Positions 62,930 to 64,000 of a stretch of 64,000 nucleotides of DNA are shown in pieces. Below the pieces are notes generated by a model. It searched no databases. It saw nothing but the letters and a program-made list of their open reading frames with translations, and was not told where the DNA came from. Origin of the DNA: Paulownia fortunei (lineage: Eukaryota > Streptophyta > Magnoliopsida > Lamiales > Paulowniaceae). The DNA lies in the NCBI GenBank assembly GCA_019321725.1, contig CM033109.1, forward strand, positions 6,665,993 to 6,729,992, read 5' to 3'. Made by a program: the position numbers and the translations under genes. Within the stretch, counting starts at the first letter, position 1. The number at the start of each line of letters is the position of its first letter.

Positions 62930-64000
62930 GACGACAAAAGATAAGTCAAATGATTAAAATAGATTTTGAATTTTGTGCATAAGTTATATGAAATATAATG
63001 GATAACATCGCTTTTAGAATATGATCTTATAATTGGTAAATATGATATAAGATTCAGATGTGATAGCTTGAGAAAATAAATATTACAGGAATCAAATACT
63101 CCATTAATTAATATACTATTTTCGTATAGTCTCATAGTTCAAAAAAGATCGAATTTTAGTCATGAAAGCACTTTAAATTTTGATGTATTCGTTTTTCCAG
63201 AAAATGGAATAACCAAATTATAAATATGATAATGGAATGTGCCTTTGAATTGATATAAAAAAAATAAATATTATTTTCACATTGATCTTAATGAATCTAA
63301 TTAGATTGGATATTGTGAGGTGTATTTTCATAAAAAATTGGTATTTGATTTGATTTTGTTTTCTTATTTTGATTCATCAAATTGTACAAAACATTGAATT
63401 TTAATTTTCACAATTTTTATAAATAATTGTTATATCTTATTTTATATTTATTAATTAATCTTATACTTTTTTCTTAATTTTAACTTACCAAACTAAAAAA
63501 ATAATAAATTTAAAATACAATTAGATTTTGTTATTTAATTTTTAATTTTTTAATTTTTTTTAACAAAATCATAAAATAAAAAATGGACAAAAGATAAAAC
63601 ATAAGGTAAAATACTTATAAATATAATTTTCACACATATTTTCAGAAAAAGAAATAGCAAATTGGTAAAAATAATACAAAATTCAGATGTAGGTGGCTTG
63701 AGAAAGCATATGTTAAATGAATCAAATATCTCATTAATTGATATAATGATTTTCGTATCTATCAAGTACAAGAAAATATAATTTTAGTCTCATAGTTCAG
63801 GATGTCTTGCAAATTTAATCGCATGATACGAAAAATATTCAATTTTAGTCATGAATGCACTTTAATATATTTGTTCTATTCTATTTTTTCCAAAAGTGGA
63901 ATAACCAAAATTATAAATACAATACGAAAATAAAAAAATAGATGTTATTTGCACATTTATTTTAATGAATTTGATTAGACTGAATATTGTGAAGTATATA
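62930..64000 (+). repeat. About 0.68-kb direct repeat running off the window end
   Basis: Sequence from about 62930 to 63330 recurs at about 63600-64000 with an offset of 674-685 bases. Shared words include TTTTAGTCATGAA.GCACTTTAA (63157 and 63842), GGAATAACCAAA and TTAGA.TG.ATATTGTGA.G (63301 and 63975). Divergence is moderate. The second copy reaches the last base, so the array may continue. No coding capacity was recognised. Confidence 0.8.

Noticed and set aside
1..64000. tRNA, rRNA, CRISPR arrays or bacterial-type operons
   Set aside because: None was seen. The genes are eukaryotic, intron-split and individually promoted.

Overview
The window looks like nuclear DNA of a flowering plant, most likely a eudicot. 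It is AT-rich. Its genes are split into many small exons by GT-AG introns, and it encodes photosystem I subunit PsaL with a transit peptide, the autophagy E2-like enzyme ATG10, and the meiotic protein ZIP4. The spaces between genes hold decayed plant transposons (hAT and Helitron remnants), microsatellites and AT-rich sequence. I cannot name the species. Gene models were built by hand, by joining splice sites that keep known protein families in frame. No transcript or database evidence was used.

Layout. 1-3.9 kb: no recognisable gene. 3.9-9.5 kb (-): a 14-exon DUF707 membrane protein. 11.5-15.2 kb (+): mitochondrial ribosomal protein mS35, head-to-head with the DUF707 gene. 15.2-22.4 kb: accessory DNA with a very G-rich tract, a broken hAT transposase (-) with palindromes upstream of it, and a small possible Bet v 1-like fragment. 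22.5-28.3 kb (-): a plastid alpha/beta-hydrolase in 13 exons. 29.6-30.7 kb (-): PsaL in 2 exons. 30.7-36.2 kb: AT-rich spacer, part of it retroelement-like. 36.2-40.8 kb (+): a TlyA-type rRNA methyltransferase in 9 exons. 41.6-45.9 kb (-): ATG10 in 6 exons. 47.8-51.0 kb (-): a thylakoid rhodanese-like protein of the TROL/STR4A family in 4 exons. 52.3-56.3 kb (-): ZIP4 in 5 exons. 56.3-64 kb: repeats, including a decayed Helitron PIF1 helicase with a recognisable Helitron 3' terminus, and a direct repeat of about 0.68 kb running off the window end.

The eight genes are ordinary housekeeping or organelle genes and do not form an operon or gene cluster. Four or five products act in organelles: mS35 in mitochondria; PsaL, the hydrolase and the TROL-like protein in plastids; the TlyA protein in one or both. 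I found no convincing new multi-gene system. The most useful unusual observations are two GC-AG introns that are needed to keep conserved protein sequence; a series of short tandem duplications, three of which copy an exon edge (mS35 acceptor, ZIP4 donor, ATG10 last exon); an alpha/beta-hydrolase whose nucleophile elbow lacks a Ser, Asp or Cys; a short TROL-like protein that keeps the C-terminal FNR-tethering motif through a tiny last exon; and the Helitron terminus.
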